Assembly: GCA_020073645.1 (NCBI GenBank)
Contig: JAIQET010000004.1
Coordinates: 1 to 64,000, forward strand
DNA: 64,000 nucleotides
Direction of reading: 5' to 3'
Source: Terriglobia bacterium
Lineage (GTDB): Bacteria > Acidobacteriota > Terriglobia > Terriglobales > Acidobacteriaceae
In this document: positions 19,252 through 28,529 of the stretch, piece by piece
How positions within the stretch are numbered: position 1 is the stretch's first letter
Layout of the letters: each line of letters begins with the position of its first letter
Made by a program: the position numbers and the translations under genes
The notes under the pieces: generated by a model
What the model was told of the DNA's origin: nothing
What the model saw: the letters and a program-made list of their open reading frames with translations, nothing else
The model's database searches: none

Positions 19252-19783
19252 GAAAGTTGTGAAGCGAAAGCGAGCTCCAAAGCCCAAGCCGGCACCGGAA
19301 GCCGCGATCACAGCAGTTCCGATAAGCGTGAAAGTGAACGGCAAGACGCACTCGCTGACGGTGGAACCGCGCACGCTGCTGGTGGAGTTGATCAGGGAAA
19401 AACTTGATCTGACCGGCACGCACGTGGGCTGCGATACCACCTACTGCGGCGCCTGCACCGTGCTGATGAACGGCGCGGCGGTCAAGTCCTGCACCATGTT
19501 CGCGGTGCAGGCGGATGGCGCAGAGCTTCTCACCGTCGAGGGCCTGGAAAAAGATGGCCAGCTCCATCCCATCCAGAAGGCGTTCGGCGATTCCTACGGG
19601 TTGCAGTGCGGCTATTGCACGCCGGGGTTAATGCTGTCCGCTTTCCAGTTGCTTTCACACAACCGCCAGCCGAGCGAAAAGGACATACGCAAGGCCATTG
19701 CTGGAAACACCTGCCGGTGTACCGGCTATCAAAACATTTTCAAGGCGATTCAGTTGGCCGCACAGAACGTGAAAGGGGTCTGA
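19244..19783 (+). CDS. (2Fe-2S)-binding subunit of Mo-hydroxylase (CoxS/CutS-like) with basic/Pro-rich N-terminus
   Basis: GCDTTYCGACTVLMNG, CGYCTPGL, NTCRCTGYQN; start at MPKKVV overlapping upstream stop. Confidence 0.94.
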   Translation: MPKKVVKRKRAPKPKPAPEAAITAVPISVKVNGKTHSLTVEPRTLLVELIREKLDLTGTHVGCDTTYCGACTVLMNGAAVKSCTMFAVQADGAELLTVEGLEKDGQLHPIQKAFGDSYGLQCGYCTPGLMLSAFQLLSHNRQPSEKDIRKAIAGNTCRCTGYQNIFKAIQLAAQNVKGV

Positions 19784-19786
19784 AGT

Positions 19787-20272
19787 ATGGCGATCAAGTT
19801 TGACGGCCAGTTCGAGGTCCAGCGCACGCCGGAAGAGGTGTTTGCGTTCCTCACCGATCCGAATAAGTTTGCTCCGCTCCTGCCGGAATTCCAGGGTATG
19901 TCAGCGCAGGACGCCACGCACTTCACCGTGAAAGTGAAGGTGGGGGTTTCTTACATCAAGGGAGTTGCGGAAGTAAAGATGGAACTCGCGCAAGCCGAGA
20001 ATCCCAGGCGCGCGCAGTACAAGGGGCAGGGAAGCGTAGCCGGCGGCGGCGTTTCGCTGACCGCTGGATTCGATCTGGTGCCGGCAAACGGCGGCACCAA
20101 GGTGGCGTGGCAAGGCGAGGCCCAGGTCTTTGGCCGCCTGACTTCCGTTGCGGGTGGCTTGCTTCAGCCGCTCGGCAAGAAGAATGTACAGAAGTTGATT
20201 GACGCGTTGCAGGCGGCACTGAAGGGTCAGGCAGGTATCATGCCGAGCGCAGCCAAGACCGCAGAAGGTTGA
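19787..20272 (+). CDS. CoxG/SRPBCC family protein
   Basis: FDGQFEVQRTPEEVFAFLTDPNKFAPLLPEFQ; typical CoxG start; position within Mo-hydroxylase operon. Confidence 0.9.
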   Translation: MAIKFDGQFEVQRTPEEVFAFLTDPNKFAPLLPEFQGMSAQDATHFTVKVKVGVSYIKGVAEVKMELAQAENPRRAQYKGQGSVAGGGVSLTAGFDLVPANGGTKVAWQGEAQVFGRLTSVAGGLLQPLGKKNVQKLIDALQAALKGQAGIMPSAAKTAEG

Positions 20273-20284
20273 GGAGCAAGATTC

Positions 20285-22744
20285 GTGAGTTCCGAGAATA
20301 ACAAGAAGAATTGGGTGGGCAAACCTCTGCCGCGCAAGGAGGAGGACCGCCTGCTGCGCGGGCGGGGCAAATTTGCTGACGACATCAAAATGCGCGAGAT
20401 GCTGTATCTGCGTTTTGTGCGTTCTCCGTACGCCCACGCCAGGATCGTCAGCATTGCCACCTCGGACGCGGAAGCCGTTGCTGGCGTGGTGTGCACTCTG
20501 ACCGGAGCGGAGATTCTTCCGCAGGTGCAGCCCTTCATCGAAATCGCTCCTGAACCCGGCGGAAAAATCAAAGATTATCCGCTGGCGATCTCCAAAGTCC
20601 GCTATCAAGGCGAGCCAGTCGTCGCGGTGATCGCGGAGTCACCCGGCATCGCCGATGATGCCGCCGAACTTGTTCAGGTCGAGTATGAAGCGCTCGACGC
20701 GGTGGTGGATGCAGAAGAAGCCTTGAAGGACGCGAACATCCTCCATGAGGAAGCTGGCACCAACCGGGTTTGGAATGGTGTGTTCGAATACGGCGACGTG
20801 GAGAAGGCGTTTAGCGAAGCCGCTTCCGTCGTCCACATCGACCGCCTGCATTTCCATCGCTTCTCCAGCACGCCGCTGGAGGCCAACGTCGTCATTGCGC
20901 AGTGGAATCCCAAGGATGAGCGCATCTATTACTGGTGCAACAATTCCTTCCCCTCGTTTGCCATTCAGTTCTTGTCCGCGCACCTGAACGTGCACATCGA
21001 TCGCATCCGGGTGGAGACGTCCGATATTGGCGGCAGCTTCGGTATCAAGATCACCAGCTACCCGCAGATGGCGGTGTGCGCGCTGGCCTCAAAGAAGGCT
21101 GGGGGACGTCCCATCAAGTGGGTAGAGACACGCTCCGAGCACAACACCTCCAGCGCCCACGGCAATGAGCGGACCTTCCGCGACACGCGGGTCGCGCTCG
21201 ATAAGGATGGCGTCATCACAGCCATCGCGTCACGACATATTGACGACTGCGGTGCTTACCCGCGCTACGAGCCGCTGGGATGTGTCATCTGGTCGCAGGT
21301 GGTCCCCGGGGTGTATCGCTTCAAGAATACGCGGATCGACTTTACCCAAACGGTAACCAACAAGTGCCCGGTGGGCCCAAACCGCGGCTATTCGCGCATG
21401 CAACATCTGTGGTTCCTGGAGCGGGTGGTGGATATCTGCGCGCACGAACTGGGAATTCCGGCCGACGAGATGCGTCTGCGCAACTACATTCGCCCGGAGG
21501 AGTTTCCCTACACCACGCCGAACGGCTGTGTCTATGATTCCGGCAACTATCCGAAGATGCTGCAGGTCGCGAAGGGTCTGATCGGCTGGGACGAATGGAA
21601 GAAGAAGCGGGCTGCGGCCCGCAAGCAGGGCCGGCTGATCGGCATGGGCATTGGCACCACGCTCGACTCCGGCACCAACAACTTTGGCCAGTCGCAGATT
21701 GTGAACCCGGGCGCACCGTTTTCCGGGAACTCCCAAGGGGCGAACTGCAAGCTGGATATCTACGGAGAAGTCGTAGTCGCAGTCGGTTCCTGCCCCCAGG
21801 GACAGGGACACGAAACCACCGCGGCGCAAGTCGTCGCCGATGTGCTGAACATTCACCCTGATCTGATTACGGTGCGAACTGGCTTCGACACCGAGCGCAA
21901 CGTGCACACCGGCTTCTCGGGAACCTACGCCAGCCAGTTTGCGGTGTCGGGACTGTCCGCCGTGCACGGTGCCGCGCAAAAGCTGAAGGCTGAGATGAAG
22001 CGCCTGGCCGCGTTCGTGCTGGAAACCAAGGAAGATGACATCGAATTTGGCACGGGGGCACAAGGCCCCGAGCTTCGCGCCAAGAGCACGGGCAAGTCCA
22101 TCAACTACTGGGGACTGGCCAACATTGTCAACGTGAACAGCGCGGTGCTTCCGGTGGAGATGCATGATGTCACGCTGAACTGCCGCTACATCTGGCGCGC
22201 CCCGTTCAAAGTGCCCGACAAGGTAAAGAAGTACGGCAACCTTACGCTGACCTACGCTTCCCAGCTTCACATCGCGGTGATAGAGATCGATCGCGATACG
22301 TTCATCCCACGCATTCTCGACTACGTGGCGGTGGACGATTGCGGCACAGTAATCAATCCGGCGATCGTGGAAGGCCAGGTCTATGGCGCGACCGCACACG
22401 GTATCGGCGCGGCCCTGATGGAGAGCTGCGTGTACGACGCGGTGGGCAACATGCTGACCAGCACCTTCAGCGACTACACGCCGATCACGGCCGTGAACAT
22501 GCCCAAGGTGAAATACGGCCACATTGAGACGCCGTCGCCGCACAGCTACAGCGGCGCCAAAGGCATGGGCGAAGGAGGCGCCGCGCCCATCCACACGATT
22601 TCGGCGGCGTTGCAGGACGCATTGTTTGCGGAAGGCATCATTGTGGACGATTCGTTCAACAATGCCGACAGCCTGTTCCGCGCGATGGTGGGGAAAGAGA
22701 TTGGGCAGGCCGCCAAACTGGTAACCGTCGAGCGGCGGCCGTAG
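20285..22744 (+). CDS. Xanthine dehydrogenase-family molybdopterin-binding large subunit
   Basis: VGKPLPRKEEDRLLRGRGKFADD, ETSDIGGSFGIK, GMGEGGAAP (catalytic Glu); active-site loop reads GPNRGYSRMQ. Confidence 0.93.
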   Translation: MSSENNKKNWVGKPLPRKEEDRLLRGRGKFADDIKMREMLYLRFVRSPYAHARIVSIATSDAEAVAGVVCTLTGAEILPQVQPFIEIAPEPGGKIKDYPLAISKVRYQGEPVVAVIAESPGIADDAAELVQVEYEALDAVVDAEEALKDANILHEEAGTNRVWNGVFEYGDVEKAFSEAASVVHIDRLHFHRFSSTPLEANVVIAQWNPKDERIYYWCNNSFPSFAIQFLSAHLNVHIDRIRVETSDIGGSFGIKITSYPQMAVCALASKKAGGRPIKWVETRSEHNTSSAHGNERTFRDTRVALDKDGVITAIASRHIDDCGAYPRYEPLGCVIWSQVVPGVYRFKNTRIDFTQTVTNKCPVGPNRGYSRMQHLWFLERVVDICAHELGIPADEMRLRNYIRPEEFPYTTPNGCVYDSGNYPKMLQVAKGLIGWDEWKKKRAAARKQGRLIGMGIGTTLDSGTNNFGQSQIVNPGAPFSGNSQGANCKLDIYGEVVVAVGSCPQGQGHETTAAQVVADVLNIHPDLITVRTGFDTERNVHTGFSGTYASQFAVSGLSAVHGAAQKLKAEMKRLAAFVLETKEDDIEFGTGAQGPELRAKSTGKSINYWGLANIVNVNSAVLPVEMHDVTLNCRYIWRAPFKVPDKVKKYGNLTLTYASQLHIAVIEIDRDTFIPRILDYVAVDDCGTVINPAIVEGQVYGATAHGIGAALMESCVYDAVGNMLTSTFSDYTPITAVNMPKVKYGHIETPSPHSYSGAKGMGEGGAAPIHTISAALQDALFAEGIIVDDSFNNADSLFRAMVGKEIGQAAKLVTVERRP

Positions 22745-22762
22745 CGCCGGCGTCCCGCCGGC
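22741..22762 (+). repeat. Dispersed palindromic repeat family A (half copy); contains the TAG stop of the upstream CDS
   Basis: GTAGCGCCGGCGTCCCGCCGGC. Confidence 0.8.
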
Positions 22763-22823
22763 AACCACGGCCCCACGGAGTAGCCAGGAATGTGCGGCTG
22801 TCGAAAGGACGCTGGCGCTACAA

Positions 22824-23792
22824 ATGAAGCGGGTTTGCATTGTCGGGTGCGGGGCAATCGGGAGCCTTTACGCGGCGCATCTGGCGCGCGCTACCGAAGT
22901 GTGGGCTTTCGTTCGCCGGGAAGACCATGCCCGGGCTCTCAATCGCGAAGGGCTGAGAGTCTCGGGTAAACACGAATTTCAAGTGTCTTTGAAAGCGACA
23001 ACCCGGCCCGGCGAGATTCCAGAGTGCCGCCTTGGGATCGTCGCGACCAAGGCGACGCAAGTGGAAGAGTCGATGACGGCGGTTGGCAGCCGATTCGATC
23101 AGGGCGCAGTCATTTCCGCGCAGAATGGGCTGGGGAGCGAAGAGATCATCGCCGCCCACACCCGTGGTCAGGTGATTCGGGGCACGACTTTCATGAGCGG
23201 CACACGGCATAGCGACACGCACGTCCAGTTGGAGCTGGACACCCCCACTTGGATCGGCCCCTTTGAGCCGCGCCACACGCCGTATGCGCTGGTGAAACAG
23301 GCCGCCGACCTGATTGTTGCCGGCGGGCTGAAGGCAGAAGCGTTGCAGGACGCGCGTCCGGCGCAGTGGTCCAAGCTGATTTTTAATGCGTCGGTGAATG
23401 GCGTTTCCGCTTTGACCGGTTTGCCACATTCGCCGCATTTCGCGGACGAGTCGCAATTTCCCGATCTCGGACACCTGCTGCACGCGCTGATCGACGAGGG
23501 AAAGAACGTGGCGAAAGCGGCAGGCGTGGAACTTCCCGAAGACCCGTGGGAGATGAACAAGATTGGGGCCATGACAAATCATCCGACGTCGATGTTGTAC
23601 GACGTCCGCAACCAGCTCCCGACGGAAGTGGATTTCCTGAGCGGCGCGATTGCGCGCGAAGCGGAACGCGCCGGTGTGCCTGCGCCACTGCATACCACCG
23701 TTTACCGGCTGATCAAAGGGAAGGAAGCGTCGTGGACCTTCAAGGATGAGAACCGGCCGGTGGCGGCGTCTGGGAAAGCGAGCGGACATTGA
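22824..23792 (+). CDS. 2-dehydropantoate 2-reductase-like (ApbA/PanE family), copy 1
   Basis: VCIVGCGAIGSLYAAHLARA, WSKLIFNASVNGVSAL. Confidence 0.9.
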   Translation: MKRVCIVGCGAIGSLYAAHLARATEVWAFVRREDHARALNREGLRVSGKHEFQVSLKATTRPGEIPECRLGIVATKATQVEESMTAVGSRFDQGAVISAQNGLGSEEIIAAHTRGQVIRGTTFMSGTRHSDTHVQLELDTPTWIGPFEPRHTPYALVKQAADLIVAGGLKAEALQDARPAQWSKLIFNASVNGVSALTGLPHSPHFADESQFPDLGHLLHALIDEGKNVAKAAGVELPEDPWEMNKIGAMTNHPTSMLYDVRNQLPTEVDFLSGAIAREAERAGVPAPLHTTVYRLIKGKEASWTFKDENRPVAASGKASGH

Positions 23793-23801
23793 GCGCAGAA
23801 C

Positions 23802-23826
23802 GAGACGCGGCAAGCTGCATCTCTAC
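23802..23826. repeat. Diverged copy of palindromic repeat family B
   Basis: GAGACGCGGCAAGCTGCATCTCTAC = reverse complement GTAGAGATGCAGCTTGCCGCGTCTC. Confidence 0.65.
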
Positions 23827-23844
23827 CGAAGATTGAATGGGACT

Positions 23845-25032
23845 ATGACTTGGCCGATTGATACCACCAAACTCGACCGCGTGCGGACCCTGATGAAAGA
23901 TCAGGACGTCGCTACGCTGGTGGTGCGCGCGCCCGACAACATCCTGTATCTCACCAACTACTGGTGCATGAAGGGATACGACGCGGTGGTGTTTCCCCGC
24001 GAGGGCGATCCCACGCTGATCGCCATCGAGCCCCAACTGGCGGACGCGCAGCGTAATTCGTGGACCAGTGACATCCGCTTGTTCAAGAGCTACCACGAGA
24101 GCGACCCCAGGCCTCCGCAGTACCGGGCGCTCGACCAGGCGCTCGACGTGCTGAAGCAGCGTGGCCTGACCGACAAGGTTGCCATCGAGCTCAACATGGG
24201 CACGCAGTCCGCCGATCGCATGGTGGGCGAGCCGACCACACCTACGCAGTCGTACTTCGATGCGTTCCGCAAGGTTTCCGGCCACGTGGTGGACGCCACC
24301 CCGCTCCTAAACGAAGCTCGTGCCATCAAGACCTCGCAGGAGGTCGAGCGCATGCGCCTGGCCAACGAGCTGGCGGCGCTGGCCATGGACTACACCCGCG
24401 AGCACATGCGCCCCGGCATGAAGGAAAGCGAAGTCGGCGGCATGTATGAGGGGTTTGTGCATGGCCTGGGTGTGGGCTACAAGGGCAAGGTTGAGATGGC
24501 ACGCGCATTCACGCTGGTCTGGTCAGGGAAGGGGATCGCCACTTTCACCGCGACCGGCGATCGCCCGATTCAGAAGAACGAGCCAACCCTGTTTGAGATC
24601 TGGGTGTGCGTTGACGGTTACTGGACCGACCTGACGAAAAACGTCTGTCCCGGCGAGCTCACGCCGGAGTATCACAAGCTCCTCGACCTCCTGCTGAAGG
24701 TGTTCAACGAAGCCGTCGCCTTCGCGCGCGATGGCGCCAGCTTTCCGGAGCTCGACCGCCTGATTCGCGCGCGCATTGCTGAGGGTGGATACGCGGGGCA
24801 GCCGTCGCACCCGATCTGCCACGGAGTGGGCGCGCGCGCGCATGAGCCGCCCTATGCGCACCAGGCCGGTGGCGGGACGATCAAGAAAGGCATGGTGCTG
24901 GCGATCGAACCCGGCATCTACTGGCCGGGCGGCGGCGGCTTGCGCCTGGAAGACGATTTTTTCATCACCCAAAACGGCAACGAGAAGCTATGTACTTACC
25001 CGGACGACTTTCGTCTGGCATTCCGTCACTGA
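23845..25032 (+). CDS. M24 family metallopeptidase/creatinase-fold protein, copy 1
   Basis: Pita-bread fold motifs; HPICHGVGARAHEPPY, GMVLAIEPGIYWPGGGGLRLEDDFFIT; start at MTWPIDTTK. Confidence 0.88.
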   Translation: MTWPIDTTKLDRVRTLMKDQDVATLVVRAPDNILYLTNYWCMKGYDAVVFPREGDPTLIAIEPQLADAQRNSWTSDIRLFKSYHESDPRPPQYRALDQALDVLKQRGLTDKVAIELNMGTQSADRMVGEPTTPTQSYFDAFRKVSGHVVDATPLLNEARAIKTSQEVERMRLANELAALAMDYTREHMRPGMKESEVGGMYEGFVHGLGVGYKGKVEMARAFTLVWSGKGIATFTATGDRPIQKNEPTLFEIWVCVDGYWTDLTKNVCPGELTPEYHKLLDLLLKVFNEAVAFARDGASFPELDRLIRARIAEGGYAGQPSHPICHGVGARAHEPPYAHQAGGGTIKKGMVLAIEPGIYWPGGGGLRLEDDFFITQNGNEKLCTYPDDFRLAFRH

Positions 25033-25051
25033 GAACCGAGAACTGACAACT

Positions 25052-26317
25052 GTGCAACCAGGCAAGAAAACATCCGGACTAGACCCGTCCCTGGTGGAGA
25101 AAATCCTCGCCGAAGTGAGGGAAGAAGAAATCGTGGCCATGTCCTGCGACGTGATCAACATTCCCAGTCCCACCGGCGAAGAACTGCAGATGGCGCAATA
25201 CATGCACAGCGCGCTGCGGCAACTCGGCATCAGCGTCACCTGGCAGGAAGTGGAAGAAGGCCGAGCCAATGTGGTGGGCCGCTGGACCGGCGCTGGAGGC
25301 GGCAAGAACCTGATGTTCAACGGCCACATGGACACCTCCAACACCGGCCGCGAAGAATTTCTGACGGGCATCGGCTACAAGCCTCATGCCGTGGTGAAGG
25401 ACGGTTTCATCTACGGTCTGGGCATCTACAACATGAAGGGCGCGCTGGTGTGCTACACGCATGCCGTCAAGGCCTTGCAGCGTGCCGGAGTCAAGCTGAA
25501 GGGCGATGTCATCATCGCTGCGGTTGCGGGCGAAATCGAGAAGACGCAGTGGGGCGATTTCAAAGGCAAGGAATATCGCGGCTATGGCTACGGCACACAT
25601 TACCTGGTGAACCACGGGGTTCTGCCTGACATGTGCATCTTGGGCGAGCCCACCGACATGCGCGTCGTGTTGGAACACTTCGGCTCGATGTGGGTGCGCA
25701 TCGCCTGCACGGGCATCTACGTGCACACCGCGTTCTGCGAGGGTCGCGAGGAGATGAACTCCATCCGCCGCATGTACGAGCTGATGGACACCATCATGAA
25801 GTGGATTGCGGCGTGGGAGAAGAACGCTTCCCACGGCGGCAAGAAAGCCCTGGTGAATCTTGGAGGCATCCGCGGAGGCCATGCCTGGCGCGCCAGCCGC
25901 ACACCGGAGAAGACGGATTTGTTTCTGGATGTGCGCGTCCCTCCCACCATTCCCATGAGCGAGGCCCGCCGCAACATCCAGCAGATGTTCTTGGAGTTGG
26001 AGAGAAAGCATCCGGACTGGGGACTGGAATTCGAGACCTATGTTTCTGTGCCCGGTGCGCGCATCAGCGGGGAGCACGAGATGATCCAGGCCATCGACGC
26101 CAATCATCAGCGCATCATGGGAAAGCCGCCGGAGCGCGACGTGGTCACCTGGTGCTCCGACGCCAGCGTGCTGAGCCGCTATGGTGTCGAGACGGTGAAC
26201 TACGGCCCTTCCAGCGGGCCGCGCGACCATGTGGGCGAAAAGGTTGAGATCAAGACGCTGGTAGACATCACGAAGATTTATGCGCTAACCGCCGCCGAAC
26301 TGTGTGGGGTTCAGTAA
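25052..26317 (+). CDS. M20 family metallopeptidase/amidohydrolase (ArgE/DapE-like), GTG start inferred
   Basis: INIPSPTGEE, MFNGHMDTSNTG, GLGIYNMKGALV. Confidence 0.88.
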   Translation: MQPGKKTSGLDPSLVEKILAEVREEEIVAMSCDVINIPSPTGEELQMAQYMHSALRQLGISVTWQEVEEGRANVVGRWTGAGGGKNLMFNGHMDTSNTGREEFLTGIGYKPHAVVKDGFIYGLGIYNMKGALVCYTHAVKALQRAGVKLKGDVIIAAVAGEIEKTQWGDFKGKEYRGYGYGTHYLVNHGVLPDMCILGEPTDMRVVLEHFGSMWVRIACTGIYVHTAFCEGREEMNSIRRMYELMDTIMKWIAAWEKNASHGGKKALVNLGGIRGGHAWRASRTPEKTDLFLDVRVPPTIPMSEARRNIQQMFLELERKHPDWGLEFETYVSVPGARISGEHEMIQAIDANHQRIMGKPPERDVVTWCSDASVLSRYGVETVNYGPSSGPRDHVGEKVEIKTLVDITKIYALTAAELCGVQ

Positions 26318-26345
26318 GGCAAAAGAGCTACGCTTGAGGGAATAG

Positions 26346-27488
26346 TTGCTAAGCCAGAAAGAAATCGACCGCCGCTACAAGAATGTCCGCGCCCGCATGG
26401 AGCGCGAGGGCCTGGATGCGCTCATTGTGTGCGGCAACCAGTATGCCGGTTTCGAAGGCGCGGTGCTGTACATGTCAGGTTTCGAGATTGTGCACCGCTA
26501 CGTGTACGTGGTGATTCCACTCACGGGCGAGCCTACTCTTGTGTTTCCCCGCGAGGCGCGATGGATCGGCGACAAAGCGAAGCCCTGGGTGAAAGACCAG
26601 GTCTGGCCCGACATTCCGGGAAAATGGATCTGCGAGCGCGGCCACGAGCGCGGCTGGAAGCGCGTCGGCGTTTACGGCATGAACTTCATCATGGCGGTAC
26701 GCGACTACCGCGAACTGGCCGGTGGCCCGTTCGAACTGGTGCCGTTCGATTTTCAATTCGACATGGCCCGCGCCGTCAAGAGTGAAGAAGAACTCGCCGA
26801 AGTACGCGACGCCATGGACATCATCCTGGACGGATTCTGGGCGCTGGTGGAGGCGTACGCGCCGGGCAAGACTGAAGCGGAGATCATGGCACCGGCGGTC
26901 GAGCGCTTTTTTGCCCGCGGCGCGGGACCGCGCATGATGAATATCCTGCTCTCGGGCGCGCATGGTGAGGCAGAGGCATTTTTCAAGGTGCCGGGTCCCC
27001 GTGTGGTTGCGTCGGACGATCTGCTGCTTTACTCCCTGGAGATCACGGGCGCTGGCGGCTACTGGGTAGAGTTTTCTCGTCCCATGATTCGCGGCAAGCT
27101 GAGTGTGCGCACGCAAGCCATGGCCGACGCCTACCCCCAAGCGCTGGAAGCCGCACGCAAGCTGATGCGCGCGGGCGAGCTAGCCAGCAATGTCCACCGC
27201 GCGGTCGCCGAAACCTTTGCCCGGCATGGCTTCGCGCTCGGGCATCTTTCGGGCCACAGCATTGGCGCAACCATGATCGAACATCCCGCAATCGGGGCCA
27301 AGAGCGAGGTGCAGCTCGAGGAGAACATGATTTTCTCCCTGCATCCGCAGGTGGTGGACAAAGACGGCAAGGTCTGTCTCTACACCCAGGACACGTACCG
27401 CATCGGGAAGACCGAGGGGGAATCTCTTGCCGATGTACCGTGGAAGTTTTTCACCGGAGAAGAGACGCGGGAGATGATTGAGCGCTGA
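26346..27488 (+). CDS. M24 family metallopeptidase/creatinase-fold protein, copy 2
   Basis: N-terminal creatinase-like domain; GHLSGHSIGATMIEHP, NMIFSLHPQVVD; TTG start in ORF track. Confidence 0.85.
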   Translation: MLSQKEIDRRYKNVRARMEREGLDALIVCGNQYAGFEGAVLYMSGFEIVHRYVYVVIPLTGEPTLVFPREARWIGDKAKPWVKDQVWPDIPGKWICERGHERGWKRVGVYGMNFIMAVRDYRELAGGPFELVPFDFQFDMARAVKSEEELAEVRDAMDIILDGFWALVEAYAPGKTEAEIMAPAVERFFARGAGPRMMNILLSGAHGEAEAFFKVPGPRVVASDDLLLYSLEITGAGGYWVEFSRPMIRGKLSVRTQAMADAYPQALEAARKLMRAGELASNVHRAVAETFARHGFALGHLSGHSIGATMIEHPAIGAKSEVQLEENMIFSLHPQVVDKDGKVCLYTQDTYRIGKTEGESLADVPWKFFTGEETREMIER

Positions 27489-27528
27489 CGTCTCGCTCTG
27501 TGACACCAAAGATTGAGGGCAAGACCGA

Positions 27529-28452
27529 ATGAGGATTTGTGTGATCGGCTGCGGTGCGGTGGGCAGCCTGTTTGCTGCGCATCTTGCCAAGGCAGGCGAA
27601 GCCGAGGTCTGGGCGTATGACGTCTGGAAGGAGCATACGGACGCCATCCGCAAGCATGGCCTGCGGCTCTCCGGCGCCGCGGAGTTCACCGCGCAGGTGA
27701 ACGCGACCTGCGATCCCAAAGAGCTGCCCCGCTGCGACTACGGGATCGTGGCCACCAAGGCTATCCACACCCGCAGCGCCATCGCGCAAGTTGCTCGTAT
27801 CTTCGACGAGCGCAGCGCCGTGTGCTCGGTGCAGAACGGAGTGGGCAACGAAGAAATCATCGCCGAGCACGTGAAGCACGTCATTCGTGGCACTACGTTT
27901 CCCGCCGGCCATCCGGTTGCTCCCGGACACGTGGGCTACGACATCAAGGGCGACACCTGGATCGGCCCCTTTGAGCCCACGCATACGGCGATGGAAAGAG
28001 TGGAAGAACTGGCTGGCCTGATGACGCGCTCGGGGATGAATACCATCGCGCTGAAGGACGCGCGCGGAGCGCAGTGGACCAAGCTGATTTTCAATGCGTC
28101 CACCAACCCGGTGGGCGCGCTGACCCTGCTGCATCACGGAGCCGCCACCCGGTTCGCGCCAACCGGGCAGCTATTCAACGACCTGATCTCCGAGGGAGAG
28201 GCGGTCGCAAAGAAGCTGGGAATCGAACTGCACGGCGATCCCCGGCAACTGGTGCAAAAGGGCGCCAACGCCCCCGGAAAGCACAGAGCCAGCATGCTGC
28301 AGGATGTGCTCGCCAAGCGGCAGACAGAAGTGGACTTCATGAATGGGGCCATCGTGCAGTGGGGCGAGAAAGTTGGAGTGCCCACGCCGCTGAACAAAGC
28401 ACTCTGGCAATTGATCAAAGGCCTAGAGCATGCGTGGAAAGATCCGGACTAA
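27529..28452 (+). CDS. 2-dehydropantoate 2-reductase-like (ApbA/PanE family), copy 2
   Basis: ICVIGCGAVGSLFAAHLAKAG, WTKLIFNASTNPVGAL; clear paralogue of 22824-23792. Confidence 0.9.
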   Translation: MRICVIGCGAVGSLFAAHLAKAGEAEVWAYDVWKEHTDAIRKHGLRLSGAAEFTAQVNATCDPKELPRCDYGIVATKAIHTRSAIAQVARIFDERSAVCSVQNGVGNEEIIAEHVKHVIRGTTFPAGHPVAPGHVGYDIKGDTWIGPFEPTHTAMERVEELAGLMTRSGMNTIALKDARGAQWTKLIFNASTNPVGALTLLHHGAATRFAPTGQLFNDLISEGEAVAKKLGIELHGDPRQLVQKGANAPGKHRASMLQDVLAKRQTEVDFMNGAIVQWGEKVGVPTPLNKALWQLIKGLEHAWKDPD

Positions 28453-28468
28453 GCTCGAAGCAGTTTCC

Positions 28469-28493
28469 GTAGAGACGCAGCTTGCTGCGTCTC
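28469..28493. repeat. Palindromic repeat family B
   Basis: GTAGAGACGCAGCTTGCTGCGTCTC, identical to 3473-3497. Confidence 0.8.
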
Positions 28494-28529
28494 CGCGGCG
28501 GTAAAGACCCAGGAGCCAACGACAATTTC

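Noticed and set aside
18358-22744. Calling the operon an aerobic CO dehydrogenase (coxMSGL)
   Set aside because: Large-subunit active-site loop is neither form I nor form II; only the family-level Mo-hydroxylase call is supported.
21230-22840. 536-aa ORF antisense to the Mo-hydroxylase large subunit
   Set aside because: Same shadow-ORF explanation; no recognisable domain.
22824-23792. Naming either ketopantoate-reductase-like gene panE
   Set aside because: Two copies embedded in a catabolic-looking locus; true pantothenate function cannot be supported from sequence alone.
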